DNA of 58,695 nt. It comes from Thermosynechococcaceae cyanobacterium YX3bin19 (lineage in GTDB: Bacteria; Cyanobacteriota; Cyanobacteriia; Thermosynechococcales; Thermosynechococcaceae). The DNA lies in contig JAUJON010000004.1 of NCBI GenBank assembly GCA_030447595.1, positions 1-58,695 on the forward strand. Direction: 5' to 3'. The translations under genes and the position numbers were made by a program. The notes beneath the pieces were generated by a model. It was not told where the DNA came from, did not search any database, and saw only the letters and a program-made list of their open reading frames with translations. This document shows positions 18,147 through 26,874 of the stretch, one piece after another. How positions within the stretch are numbered: position 1 is the stretch's first letter; every line of letters begins with the position of its first letter.

Positions 18147-19001
18147 TTAGACCTTGATGGAGCGGGCTGGCCGGTGCGTGACCCACTCTTGAACTTTACC
18201 GACAGCGTAGTCCAGCACCAGCCCCGTCAGGCCAATCACAAAAATAGCTAGGAAAACAGAACTCAAGTTGAGGCGGCTCCATTCATCCCAAACAAAAAAG
18301 CCAATGCCAACGCCACCCGTTAACATTTCTACTGCCACAATTACAAGCCAGGCAATCCCTAGGCTAATTCGTAAGCCCGTAAAGATATAGGGTAAACTGG
18401 CAGGCCAGATAACTTTGGTGATTTGACGCCAGCGAGGCATTTCTAGCACTCGTGCCACGTCTAAGTAGTCCTGGGAGACACTGGAAACACCTAGGGCTGT
18501 ATTAATGATCGTGGGCCACAAAGACGTAATAAAGATGACAAAAATTGCTGAAGGGTCTGCCAAGTTGAAGATTGCCAGCGCGACGGGAAGCCACGCTAGT
18601 GGAGATACAGGTTTAAATATCTGGACGAGCGGGTTGAGTATCATCAGAGCTTTTCTGGACATGCCAATCAGGAACCCAACTGGAATTGCCACCAGTGCAC
18701 CCAGTAAAAACCCAATCAACACCCGGCGAATACTTGATAAGAGCAACCAGCCAATTCCCAGGTCCCCCGGCCCCCGCCGATAGAACGGGTGGAGAATATA
18801 GTCTAAGTTCTCTCCCAGTGCTTGCATCGGAGTTGGCATCAGTTCGGTAAAAAACGTTGCAACAATCCACCACAGCAAGACAACGCCGATAAATCCAAGT
18901 GCAGGAAGTAAGACAGTATCCCTAATCAGGATAGGTCGGGCACGCTTCCAGGTTGCCTGTCCAGCCACAGCAATTATGTTAAGACTTGACCTATATGCCA
19001 T
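18147..19001 (-). CDS. NrtB-like ABC transporter permease
   Basis: 284 aa with about six membrane helices. The binding-protein-dependent transport motif is present as LDVARVLEMPRWRQITKVIWPASLPYIFTGLRISLGIAWL (EAA loop region, here read in two overlapping parts). The family is NrtB/CynB/SsuC-like. It is the first gene of the operon, ahead of the binding protein, which differs from the binding-protein-first order of classical nrtABCD and cynABD. Its leader holds a degenerate c-di-AMP riboswitch at about 19100-19245. Confidence 0.9.
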   Translation of the reverse strand: MAYRSSLNIIAVAGQATWKRARPILIRDTVLLPALGFIGVVLLWWIVATFFTELMPTPMQALGENLDYILHPFYRRGPGDLGIGWLLLSSIRRVLIGFLLGALVAIPVGFLIGMSRKALMILNPLVQIFKPVSPLAWLPVALAIFNLADPSAIFVIFITSLWPTIINTALGVSSVSQDYLDVARVLEMPRWRQITKVIWPASLPYIFTGLRISLGIAWLVIVAVEMLTGGVGIGFFVWDEWSRLNLSSVFLAIFVIGLTGLVLDYAVGKVQEWVTHRPARSIKV

Positions 19002-19099
19002 TTCAATTTCCTCAGAATCTACTTAGGTACAGCAAAAGAAGCTGTAGCGAAACAGCTGAGGAGACCGATGAAATCAGAACACTAAAAAACGTTAGATCT

Positions 19100-19245
19100 T
19101 CAGTCTCCTCTCAACACCAACGCAGTTAGCTAACGGGCTAGGGCTGAGGGATACCCTTCTCTACTTCTCTGCTAACCATAGATAAAGCTAGAAAGAAGCC
19201 CCAAAACCTGATTCTCCCACTCCAGCTGCACCTCCAGGCCAGGAT
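19100..19245 (-). ncRNA. Degenerate c-di-AMP riboswitch ahead of NrtABD-like operon
   Basis: The minus strand carries AGCCCGTTAGCTAACTGCG and GAGAGGAGACTGAAG, which clearly derive from the ydaO element upstream of the GT4 gene (both share GTAGAGAAGG and GAGAGGAGACTGAAG). However, the ligand-core blocks have changed: GCGGAGGAACC reads GTGGGAGAATC, the GGGGCTTATC block reads GGGGCTTCTT, and CTCCG reads CTGCG, so the CGGAG/CTCCG pairing is lost. It is either a dead relict or has altered ligand binding. Confidence 0.7.
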
Positions 19246-19340
19246 TTTCCTGAGGTTACACACTGACATTAGTCAGAGGTTTTAACTAATAGAGAGGACT
19301 AGCACAATCAGATGTTTAAGCCAGTAATCCTCTAGAGAGT

Positions 19341-19793
19341 TCAGTCATGGGTTGTCCCATCAGGCATTGTCGCCCCGCTGAGGTCCGCCTCGTGAAGATT
19401 AGCGCCACTCAAGTCCGTTTCTCCTAGATACGCACTCCGTAAATTGGCCTCATTAAGATCTGCTTGACTCAGGTCTGCATCGCCCAAGTAGGTTGCACTC
19501 AGGTCAGCCTCACTTAAATTAGCTCCACTGAGATCGGCCTCACTCAGGTTAGCTCCAAAGAGCTTAGCTCCGCTCAAGTCTGCCTCGCGGAGGTCTGCCT
19601 CACTTAAGTTAGCTGCAAATAAGTTAGCTCCCCTAAGGTCTGCCCCGCGAAGGTTAGCTTCAATGAGTTCAGTCTCGCTTAGGTCCGCCCCTCGCAAATC
19701 TGCCTGGTTCAAATCGGCTTTGCTTAGGTCTGCCTGGCTCAAATTGGCACCACTCAAGTCTTCGCCTTGTAGATTGAACTTACTTGCTTCCAT
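19341..19793 (-). CDS. Pentapeptide-repeat protein
   Basis: 150 aa consisting almost entirely of A(D/N)LxX pentapeptides (LSGANLSQADLSKADLNQAD and similar), about 26 consecutive repeats, predicted to form a right-handed quadrilateral beta-helix. A short MEASKFNLQGE cap precedes and a polar MPDGTTHD tail follows. No signal peptide, kinase or DnaJ domain is attached. Functions in this family vary from DNA mimicry to unknown. It lies between the GT4 gene and the ABC operon, all on the same strand, but has ample spacing on both sides. Confidence 0.92.
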   Translation of the reverse strand: MEASKFNLQGEDLSGANLSQADLSKADLNQADLRGADLSETELIEANLRGADLRGANLFAANLSEADLREADLSGAKLFGANLSEADLSGANLSEADLSATYLGDADLSQADLNEANLRSAYLGETDLSGANLHEADLSGATMPDGTTHD

Positions 19794-19908
19794 CTAAGTT
19801 GCCTCTATACTGTCGTCAAGAGTCGTCGATCTGTTGAGAATCGCGGTTCGCTTAGTCTAAAATTTTCTTGCTAGCCTTTCTGGTGTCTAAACTTACTCAG
19901 CAGAAATC

Positions 19909-21204
19909 TTAAGTTGTAAGAATTTCAAGCGGCTGGCTGGACTTCTGAGGTATTGAAGTGTTTTGGGAAAGAAGCTGGGCATAAAGCTCACTTAATCTCG
20001 CAGCAACGCCAGTCCAGCTAAACATTGCTTTTACCCGACGTCGCCCCAGCTCACCCAGATGATCCCGCCAGGCGGGAAGAGCCAAAATCCGGTCAATGGC
20101 TGTCGCAAAGGCAACTTCATCTTGAGGCGGCACCAAAAATCCGGTTACCCCTGGCACAACGGTATACCGGAGCCCTCCCACCTGACTTGCTACAACCGGA
20201 GTACGACTTGCCATCGCCTCAATTGCAACTAAACCAAATGGCTCGTAGTGACTGGGTACGACACAGACATCAGCCGCAGCGTAGTAGAGCGGTAAATCTG
20301 CATGCTCAATTCGGCCTGGAAAAGTTGTCAGATCAGCCAGATCTAAATCTGCGACAAGCTGTTCAATTCGCTCTCGCTCAATGCCATCGCTCTTGCCGGG
20401 ACGACTGCCACCGCCAATAATTAGCCTTAAGTCATCTCCCCTCCGCCCTCGGTGCTCAGACAGGGCAACGGCTCGCACTAAAGTTTCAATTCCCTTCCGT
20501 TGATCAAAGCGACCGACGTAGAAAACAACTTTTGTCTCTGGGGCAATCCCTAGCTGTTGCCGTGCTGCTAACCGGCGCACGGTACCAAATTGCTCGATAT
20601 CAGTACCACAGGGAATCATCTCAATTGCACCCTGGCTAGAAACTAGGGTTCGCATATGCTCTGCTTCTTGCGGGCTGGTTGCTACAATACGCTCCGCCGT
20701 TTCTAAGCAAGCTTTTTCAACAGCCAGTCGCTTCGTTGCAATGATTGGAACATCCGGAACAGTCTGATACTTAACAGCTCCCAGTGAATGATAAGTATGC
20801 ACCTGAACCAGGGGTTGGCGCTGCTTAAGCTCCATTCCCACCCAAGCGGACAGCCAGTAGTTGGTGTGAACTAAAGGATATTGGCAGCCCTCTCGCTGCT
20901 GGAAGTCCTGGAAGGCACAAACAAATTCTGGTAGATGCTCGAAAAGCTGATTGCGAGGCATAAATTCCAATGGTCCTGCTTCTAGCCGAATCGTTCGACA
21001 GCAGGGGTTATGTTGAACGATGGTAGGCTGCTCAACACTACTGCGGCGAGTGAACATATCAACCTGCCAGCCTAGATTAGCGAGTGCTTCACCCACTTGC
21101 CGGACGTAGACATTCTGACCACCTGCTTCCTCTTGACCAATGGCAATAGCAGGGTCCCCATCTATAGAAATTAGGGCAATCCGGTTCTCTGGAGTTACAA
21201 ACAT
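19909..21204 (-). CDS. GT4-family glycosyltransferase (SPS/MshA-like) under a c-di-AMP riboswitch
   Basis: 431 aa GT-B enzyme. The N-terminal EEAGGQNVYVRQVGEALA loop is the donor/acceptor glycine-rich loop of the sucrose-phosphate-synthase/MshA-like branch. VVFYVGRFDQRKGIETL and the E-x7-E motif in HYEPFGLVAIEAMASRTPVV mark the C-terminal nucleotide-sugar domain. The acceptor is unknown; compatible-solute synthesis (sucrose-type) is possible and would suit c-di-AMP control, but the sucrose-phosphatase domain is absent and this is inference. A GAGG ribosome site lies 13 nt before the ATG. A canonical ydaO riboswitch sits at 21357-21500 in its leader. Confidence 0.88.
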   Translation of the reverse strand: MFVTPENRIALISIDGDPAIAIGQEEAGGQNVYVRQVGEALANLGWQVDMFTRRSSVEQPTIVQHNPCCRTIRLEAGPLEFMPRNQLFEHLPEFVCAFQDFQQREGCQYPLVHTNYWLSAWVGMELKQRQPLVQVHTYHSLGAVKYQTVPDVPIIATKRLAVEKACLETAERIVATSPQEAEHMRTLVSSQGAIEMIPCGTDIEQFGTVRRLAARQQLGIAPETKVVFYVGRFDQRKGIETLVRAVALSEHRGRRGDDLRLIIGGGSRPGKSDGIERERIEQLVADLDLADLTTFPGRIEHADLPLYYAAADVCVVPSHYEPFGLVAIEAMASRTPVVASQVGGLRYTVVPGVTGFLVPPQDEVAFATAIDRILALPAWRDHLGELGRRRVKAMFSWTGVAARLSELYAQLLSQNTSIPQKSSQPLEILTT

Positions 21205-21356
21205 CGGTTAATTTTTACCTCATGGTTAACTTGACTGCCTCCGGCTCCATGAGGAAACTATCGAGTTATCACTCATCAGAGCCAGGAGCGGGATTAACGA
21301 AGCGTACCCTAGCCAAGGACACTGACGAGATCAAACCATTACGTAAAATGGTCACC

Positions 21357-21500
21357 CTTCAGTCTCCTCTCAATGCCGACGGAGTTAGCTGACGGGCTAG
21401 GACTGAGAGATGTCCTTCTCTACTTAATCTCCCCACAAACGGAATGGAGACGTCAGTTAGAGATAAGCCCCACAAATTGGTTCCTCCGCTCCAGCTCTAC
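21357..21500 (-). ncRNA. c-di-AMP riboswitch (ydaO/yuaA), canonical copy, ahead of GT4 gene
   Basis: On the minus strand the blocks GCGGAGGAACCAA, GGGGCTTATCTC, GACATCTCTCAGTCC, AGCCCGTCAGCTAACTCCG and GAGAGGAG occur in the right order and spacing for the ydaO class; CGGAG/CTCCG pairing is preserved. Downstream, ACCATT and AATGGT (around 21335-21354) can form a short hairpin followed by TTTGATC, a possible expression platform. The next gene on this strand is the glycosyltransferase, about 150 nt further on. Confidence 0.88.
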
Positions 21501-21664
21501 CTTAAAAGGGAGTAATACTGGATTAGGCTGACTTATATTTTTGTTTCCAAATATCCTAGCAGCAGACTTTGAATTCAGCAAATACCTCTTAAGGTATACA
21601 ACTTTAGCGAGCAACTCAGCCCTCGTCTTTCAAAGTGCTTGGGGAAAGCATAAGAGTCATGGCT

Positions 21665-22066
21665 TTAACCTTGCCTAGCTTTACGCTCCTTTAGCTTCAA
21701 CAAGATTCTGGCATGGACCTCGCGGGTAATAGGATAGAAGTAGGCTAGGACAATTCCAGCAATTAGCACTAAGGTTGGCAAAGGACCAATTGCTAGGCGG
21801 ATTGCCAAGAGCGCCGACGGGGGTTGAATCGGCGCTGTGCGATCGCTTAGTACCCCAACGATAGGATCGTTTACCGCATCCCAAATCTTGCCAATCAGCA
21901 AAATCGTACCCGCCAGCCCTGCATTTAAGCCCGCCACACTGGTGAAAAAGAACAGCAGGAAAAAGGCCATGACGTTTGCAGTGATTGCAGGCCCTAAATC
22001 TCCGGCTCCGTAAGCCAACTTGGTACTGAAGCTCAGTTTTTTAGCAGCAGGCGGTGATTCAGTCAT
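21665..22066 (-). pseudogene. GPH/MelB-type sugar symporter with large in-frame internal deletion
   Basis: The 133-residue frame from ATG 22066 starts exactly like a full sodium:sugar symporter (STKLAYGAGDLGPAITANV ... GKIWDAVNDPIVGVLSDRT) and then jumps to the C-terminal end of the same family (PPSALLAIRLAIGPLPTL ... AYFYPITREVHARI). The normal protein is about 450-500 aa with 12 helices, so roughly 1 kb is missing. The junction coincides with an inverted repeat, AGCGCCGA (21810-21817) and TCGGCGCT (21829-21836). It cannot transport as it stands. It follows xseB on the same strand. Confidence 0.85.
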
Positions 22067-22148
22067 GGCAATGCAATCATACAGGGACTCTGTGATTGTC
22101 CCTCTCTTGGTGCAATCATTCCCTACTGTTGTAAAAAAACTCTGCTTT

Positions 22149-22412
22149 TTAAAAAGTCGAATCGTCTGCCAGACTCTCAATCAGCAGCTCCACCTGTTGC
22201 TGTCGTTGCCTGAGGAATGCTTCACAGTGACGCAAATGCTCAACCGCGGCGGCAAACTGGTCAAATACTGCCGCTAAATCCAATTCACCAGCCTCAATTT
22301 CCGCAATCATGGCTTCCACTTCCGCCACGGCTGCTTCATAATTCCACTCTGGGGGGAGGCTGAGGGAGGCGGGAGTAAACTCTTGACTATTTCCCTCACT
22401 TGCACTCATCAA
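22149..22412 (-). CDS. xseB: Exodeoxyribonuclease VII small subunit
   Basis: 87 aa. [24 protein letters not shown] followed by [18 protein letters not shown] is the XseB helical-hairpin signature. The subunit caps XseA in the nuclease complex that degrades single-stranded DNA. The start overlaps the xseA stop by 4 bp, indicating translational coupling. A second ATG directly follows the first. Confidence 0.93.
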   Translation of the reverse strand: MMSASEGNSQEFTPASLSLPPEWNYEAAVAEVEAMIAEIEAGELDLAAVFDQFAAAVEHLRHCEAFLRQRQQQVELLIESLADDSTF

Positions 22413-23716
22413 TCTACTTTAGTTGTACCAGTATTATCGAGGATTTCCGTTACCTTGACTTTGATACGACCCTCACTCAGTTGAATCGTCAGATCCTGCT
22501 CAAGGCGAAGGGTATTGGACGAGCGAACAATATTATCATTATTCTGGCGCACCACAGCGTAACCCCGTTTGAGCACAGCCTGCGGATCAAGGGCTACGAG
22601 TTTCTCGGCAAGAAACTGCTGTTTTAGCAGGGCCTGCTGCACTCGACCTTGAGTCACTTGGCTCAACTGTTGCTGTAACCGAGCGAGCGCCCCTTGTTCC
22701 TGTTCGAGTTGTCGATTGAGTTGCAGCCGCTGCAGCCGCAGTTTTAGTTGCTGGAGTTGAGCCTGGACAGTTTCCAAATGCTGGCTCATGGCAACCTGGA
22801 GGGCTGCCACGCGCTCCTGATGTTCCTCCCAAAGCTGCATGAACAGCGGTACGACCTGTGCGGCAGCAGCAGTGGGGGTGTGCGCACAGGCATCAGCTAC
22901 CAGATCGGCGAGGGATTCGTCCCGCTGGTGACCAATCCCACTAATCACCGGCATCGAGCACTCCGCGATCGCTCGCACCACGCGCTCGTCATTAAAGCAG
23001 GCGAGGTCTTCTGTGGCTCCCCCGCCTCGCGCCAGGATCAGGACTTCAGCGCGACCGTCCCGTTCCACGCGCTGCATCGCTGTCACAATCGACTCAGGGG
23101 CTTGCTCCCCCTGAACGATAGCCGGAGAAAAGAGCACCTGCAGTCCGGGATAGCGCTGCTTTAAGGTGCGTTGGATGTCTCCCCAGGCAGCAGCCTGGGC
23201 AGAAGTGACTACGGCAATCGTTTGCGGATGGGGAGGCAGGGCTCGCTTGCGCTCCCCGTCAAACAATCCTTCTGCTTCTAGGCGATCGCGAAGCTGGCGA
23301 TAGCGGAGTGCCCGTAAGCCTTCCCCCGCTGGTAAAGTTTGCCAAACCATCAACTGGTACTGCCCCCGCTGGGGATACAGTCGCAGGCGGCCCAGTACAA
23401 TTACTTTTTCCCCGGTTGCGGGCAGTTGTGCGAGTGCCTTTAGTTGAGCGCTCCAAACCACGCAGCTAATTGCTGCTGAAGCATCTGGATCTTGCAAGGT
23501 AAAGAAGAGACCGCTGCAATGGGCCTGGGTGCTGGTCACCTCACCCGTGACCCAAACCTGCGTCAGTTGTTCGTCGTACTCCAGCAGAGTTTGGATGTAG
23601 TTGGTTAATCCTGCTACTGATAAAACAGTTGTGGAGGTGAAGCGATCGCTGAGGTTAGTAGACCTCTTGCGTGAATCAGGAAGAGAGCGCAAGTTCGAAG
23701 TTGATAATTGCAGCAA
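22409..23716 (-). CDS. xseA: Exodeoxyribonuclease VII large subunit, copy A with IS-derived start
   Basis: The protein from [21 protein letters not shown] to the end is a complete XseA: an OB-fold (VWVTGEVTS...), the catalytic tudor-like region ([50 protein letters not shown]) and the C-terminal coiled coil and tail. The native ATG is gone: homology with copy B stops at about 23658, where the IS5-type element begins, and the frame continues into the IS, giving a TTG start at 23716 and an extra 19 residues ([19 protein letters not shown]). Expression would rely on IS sequence. It is coupled to xseB, so this is the copy likely to be functional. Confidence 0.88.
   Translation of the reverse strand: MLQLSTSNLRSLPDSRKRSTNLSDRFTSTTVLSVAGLTNYIQTLLEYDEQLTQVWVTGEVTSTQAHCSGLFFTLQDPDASAAISCVVWSAQLKALAQLPATGEKVIVLGRLRLYPQRGQYQLMVWQTLPAGEGLRALRYRQLRDRLEAEGLFDGERKRALPPHPQTIAVVTSAQAAAWGDIQRTLKQRYPGLQVLFSPAIVQGEQAPESIVTAMQRVERDGRAEVLILARGGGATEDLACFNDERVVRAIAECSMPVISGIGHQRDESLADLVADACAHTPTAAAAQVVPLFMQLWEEHQERVAALQVAMSQHLETVQAQLQQLKLRLQRLQLNRQLEQEQGALARLQQQLSQVTQGRVQQALLKQQFLAEKLVALDPQAVLKRGYAVVRQNNDNIVRSSNTLRLEQDLTIQLSEGRIKVKVTEILDNTGTTKVD
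22653..23658. repeat. Duplicated xseA segment, copy A
   Basis: About 1 kb that matches 24557-25557 closely, with scattered substitutions and small indels. It covers xseA from codon 2 to the Ser-Gln-Val-Thr codons in the C-terminal coiled coil. Both outer ends of the shared segment meet the IS5-type element in one copy or the other, which defines the duplication unit. Confidence 0.9.
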
Positions 23717-24556
23717 TCAAATTGAACCGCAAGCCAAAGCGCCTACGCCGGTTCCGATAACGCTCACTCAATATCCGAAATATCTTCAACTTGCGGTTGA
23801 CATGCTCAGCTACTACTCGCAATCGTGCTAAGTTTCGGTTGTGCTGCCGCTCCCCTTTGTCTAGCTGACACTTGCGCCGCTTCTTGGTTGGAGTACAACT
23901 GCTGGGATGGAGCTTGACAATGCCCTGATAACCTTTGTCCGCTAAACACAACTGCTCTGGTAGCAGCGGGACTCGATGCACCTTGAACAAGCCAAAGTCA
24001 TGGACGCGGCCTTTACTAAAGGCAGTGCAGATGATCGACTTGATTGACCACTACTTGTGCTTTTAAGGTGTGCCGCCTTTTCGCCACTATAGTAGCCTCG
24101 TTGGTTTTTTTGGGGCGCTCAATTCGGTGACGACGACCAGCACACTAGTCCATCAGCAACTTTTCAACCTTATAATCAATCGACGACCGCAAACAAAGCT
24201 GCTTTTGCTGCCAGAGTCCATCAGCAACTTTTCAACCTTTTGAATCAATCGACACACTGCTGACTCACTCAATCCCCAACTGGTAGCAATGTGGAACTGA
24301 GTGCGATATTCCCGCCAGTATTCGAGTACCAAGAGCAATTGGTCTTCGACGCTTAGTTTGCATTGTCCACCGCGTTTGCCACTCCGGTCGAGATGAGGCT
24401 GAAGGGTCTGCACCATCTGCTCAAAGGTTTCAGGGTGAACACCGCACCTGCGTTTGAAAGCACCGGACTTTAGATGTTTGAGTTGTTTGTAGGTCATAGG
24501 TGTTTCCTCCTTGACCCACTTGTACTTGCCCTTACACTATTCATGCAAGAGATCTA
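23659..24556 (-). mobile_element. IS5-family-like insertion sequence, degenerate
   Basis: About 0.9 kb bounded by imperfect terminal inverted repeats: TAGACCTCTTGCGTGAAT at the left and the complement of ATTCATGCAAGAGATCTA at the right. It contains a broken transposase on the minus strand. Its left flank is xseA codon 2 and its right flank is the middle of xseA, so the flanks are from two different target sites. An internal tandem duplication of about 67 bp (24147 and 24214) adds to the decay. Confidence 0.85.
23676..24497 (-). pseudogene. IS5-type transposase, broken into fragments
   Basis: The N-terminal frame (24497-24153) begins MTYKQLKHLKSGAFKRRCG and has the helix-turn-helix TSWGLSESAVCRLIQKVEKLL of cyanobacterial IS5-like transposases. 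The C-terminal frame (23990-23676) has LCLADKGYQGI, PTKKRRKCQLDKGERQHNR and RVVAEHVNRKLKIFRIL of the DDE_Tnp_4 fold. Between them the frame is lost around 23990-24153, including a 67-bp duplication, so the catalytic core is incomplete. Not expected to be active. Confidence 0.85.
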
Positions 24557-25560
24557 GTCACTTGGCTCAACTGTTGCTGTAACCGAGCGAGCGCCCCTTG
24601 TTCCTGATCGATTTGTCGATTGAATTGCAGCCGCTGCAGCCGCAGTTTTAGTTGCTGGAGTTGAGCCTGGGCAGTTTCCAAATGCTGGCTCATGGCAAAC
24701 TGGAGGGCTGCCAGGCGCTCCTGATGTTCCTCCCAAAGCTGCATGAACAGCGGTACGACCTGTGCGGCAGCAGCAGTGGGAGTGTGCGCACAGGCATCCG
24801 CTACCAGATCGGCGAGGGATTCGTCCCGCTGGTGACCAATCCCACTAATCACCGGCATCGAGCACTCCGCAATCGCTCGCACCACGCGCTCGTCATTGAA
24901 GCAGGCGAGGTCTTCTGTAGCTCCCCCGCCCCGCGCTAGAATCAGGACTTCAGCGCGACCGTCCCGTTCCACGCGCTGCATCGCTGTCACAATCGACTCA
25001 GGGGCTTGCTCCCCCTGAACGATAGCCGGAGAAAAGAGCACCTGCAGTCCGGGATAACGCTGCTTCAAGGTCCGTTGGATGTCTCCCCAGGCAGCAGCCT
25101 GGGCAGAGGTAACTACGGCAATCGTTTGCGGATGGGGAGGCAGGGCTCGCTTGCGCTCCACGTCAAACAATCCTTCTGCTTCTAGGCGATCGCGAAGCTG
25201 GCGATAGCGGAGTGCCCGTAAGCCTTCCCCCGCTGGTAAAGTCTGCCAAACCATCAACTGGTACTGCCCCCGCTGGGGATACAGTCGCAGGCGGCCCAGT
25301 ACAATTACTTGTTCTCCGGTTGCGGGCAGTTGTGCGAGTGCTTTTAGTTGAGCGCTCCAAACCACGCAGCTAATCGCTGCTGGGGCATCTGGGTCTTGCA
25401 AGGTAAAGAACAGGCCGCTGCGATGGGACTGGGTGCTGGTCACCTCGCCAGTGACCCAAACCTGCATCAGTTGTTCGTCGTACTCCAGCAGAGTTTGGAT
25501 GTAGCTGGTTAATCCTGCCACTGATAAGACTGTTGTGGGGTGAAGCCACTGAGGTTAGTC
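24541..25560 (-). pseudogene. xseA: xseA copy B, 3'-truncated by the IS and frameshifted at its start
   Basis: This copy keeps the native 5' context (ATG at complement of 25558-25560, reading MTNLSG, directly after the GST gene) but has a single-base deletion near 25527 (ACCTCC in copy A, ACCCC here) that takes the native start out of frame. A GTG at 25521 could restart translation. At the other end it stops after LSQVT, where IS sequence adds RSLA and a stop, removing the last third of the coiled coil and the C-terminus. It is probably nonfunctional. Confidence 0.88.
24557..25557. repeat. Duplicated xseA segment, copy B
   Basis: Partner of 22653-23658. The copies differ by scattered substitutions (for example TTCGAGTTG against ATCGATTTG near the coiled coil) and the small 5' indels, so the duplication is not brand new. 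Confidence 0.9.
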
Positions 25561-25573
25561 ATGGTTGGTCCCG

Positions 25574-26347
25574 TTAACTGGGCCGATGGCGTTCTTCCCG
25601 GTAAAGACGCATTGCATGGGCTCCCGCAGGTGTTTGCCGCAGTTGCTTGACTTGGGCCAGCATATCCTGGGGCAGTTCATGAGACTGCAAGGCTTTGACA
25701 CCATAATTCTCCGGCCGCAGAGCCGGCGCAGCCAGAGCCGCAAAGGTCAGGTCTGCTGCTGAGAAGCAGTCTCCCACCAGGTACGGACATCCTGCAAGCA
25801 GTCCGTTTACTGTCTCAAAGACACGCTGAATGTCCTTGTAGGCAGCTACTCCCGAAGTGGCTGAAATCCTATAGCGCTGACGCAGGAGTTGGCGAAGCAA
25901 GGGAAAGACAATCGGCAGCAAGGCCTGTTCAACGGGCGGGGCACCTTGTCGCCAGAGTTTCAAGAGCAGGGTACGGTCATCCGGTAGGCAAGAGTAAGCC
26001 CATTGCCGGGTAGCTGGACCCAACTGGGTATCAAATAACTCTTCCAGTTGCTCAACTTGTTGCCGCAGCGCTGGTTCAGTTGGATAAAGCTGTTTGTTGT
26101 TCTGAGCTAAACCATCTAGGTAGTGCAGGATATCCGTTGAATCACTGAGCGTTCCAGCGGGAGTGACTAGAACCGGAACTGCATTTTTACCGCCTCTGCT
26201 ACGAGTGGCAATCCGGTGAAATAGAGGTGCATGGGATTCCTCAATGTAGGCTACCTCGAGCCTGTCCAAAGCCCAGCGGGCCTTTTCACAATAATGGCTG
26301 ATCGAGATGGTAATCAGGCGTAAGGGTTCTGTTTTTAGATTCTGCAT
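25574..26347 (-). CDS. Glutathione S-transferase family protein
   Basis: 257 aa. The N-terminal thioredoxin-like domain has SHYCEKARWALDRLEVAY with a CEKARW-type motif and VPVLVTPAGTLSDSTDIL, the cis-Pro and Ser-Asp glutathione-binding pair. The C-terminal all-helical domain has YLVGDCFSAADLTFAALAAP, including the conserved N-capping-type Ser-Ala-Ala-Asp. Substrate unknown. It lies 13 bp upstream of the xseA copy B start and 34 bp after a small gene, in one minus-strand run. Confidence 0.9.
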   Translation of the reverse strand: MQNLKTEPLRLITISISHYCEKARWALDRLEVAYIEESHAPLFHRIATRSRGGKNAVPVLVTPAGTLSDSTDILHYLDGLAQNNKQLYPTEPALRQQVEQLEELFDTQLGPATRQWAYSCLPDDRTLLLKLWRQGAPPVEQALLPIVFPLLRQLLRQRYRISATSGVAAYKDIQRVFETVNGLLAGCPYLVGDCFSAADLTFAALAAPALRPENYGVKALQSHELPQDMLAQVKQLRQTPAGAHAMRLYREERHRPS

Positions 26348-26381
26348 CAGTTATCGGCAGCTCCAAACCTTCTAGGGAGGC

Positions 26382-26594
26382 TCATCCCGATTGTTCAACC
26401 AACCGCTTGAGCTGGTGGTAGGCTTCTTCTGGAGTTAGGGGATCTGCTTGCTCATTTGGCACATAGAATTCCCAAACATCTGGAAAATAACGGATCACAA
26501 AGCTAGGAATCAGTCCCAGTTCCATCGCCTTTTTACCGAATTCTTCTGCTCTTTCTTCTAAGCTGAGCTGGTCGTGGTAAGGGTGTTCACTCAT
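26382..26594 (-). CDS. Small conserved hypothetical protein
   Basis: 70 aa from the ATG at 26594 (MSEHPYHDQLSLEERAEEFG); an ATG three codons upstream is too close to the AGGAGG ribosome site. The protein is acidic and soluble, with FVIRYFPDVWEFYVP in the middle and LTPEEAYHQLKRLVEQ at the end. It probably belongs to an operon with the GST and xse genes. No function is recognised. Confidence 0.65.
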   Translation of the reverse strand: MSEHPYHDQLSLEERAEEFGKKAMELGLIPSFVIRYFPDVWEFYVPNEQADPLTPEEAYHQLKRLVEQSG

Positions 26595-26874
26595 GGATCG
26601 CATTGCCTCCTAAAGTTAGATGTTAGTTGCTTAACGTCTCAGGCCCTTGAAGGTATGTTTTGATTGAGAATGACACATTACTTAGATTGCTGCCACTTCC
26701 TAAGAGAATTTTGTCAACCCCCTAGACTAAAGTTCAACAAATTCTTCCGACTGTGCTGACCCCAAAAAGTTAGGAGAAAACCCTTAAATCATAGTCTGGC
26801 GGGATTGACCTGTCTAGTCGATTCGGAGTTTGATTGCCCGCTCAACCTAACCTTTATACAGAACCAACCCTGAG

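Noticed and set aside
19002-19340. Possible NtcA site (GTA-N8-TAC) ahead of the NrtABD-like operon
   Set aside because: No sequence with both half-sites at the right spacing was found.
19341-19793. Apparent DNA minisatellite
   Set aside because: The 15-bp periodicity is the codon-level image of pentapeptide repeats, not a separate repeat element.
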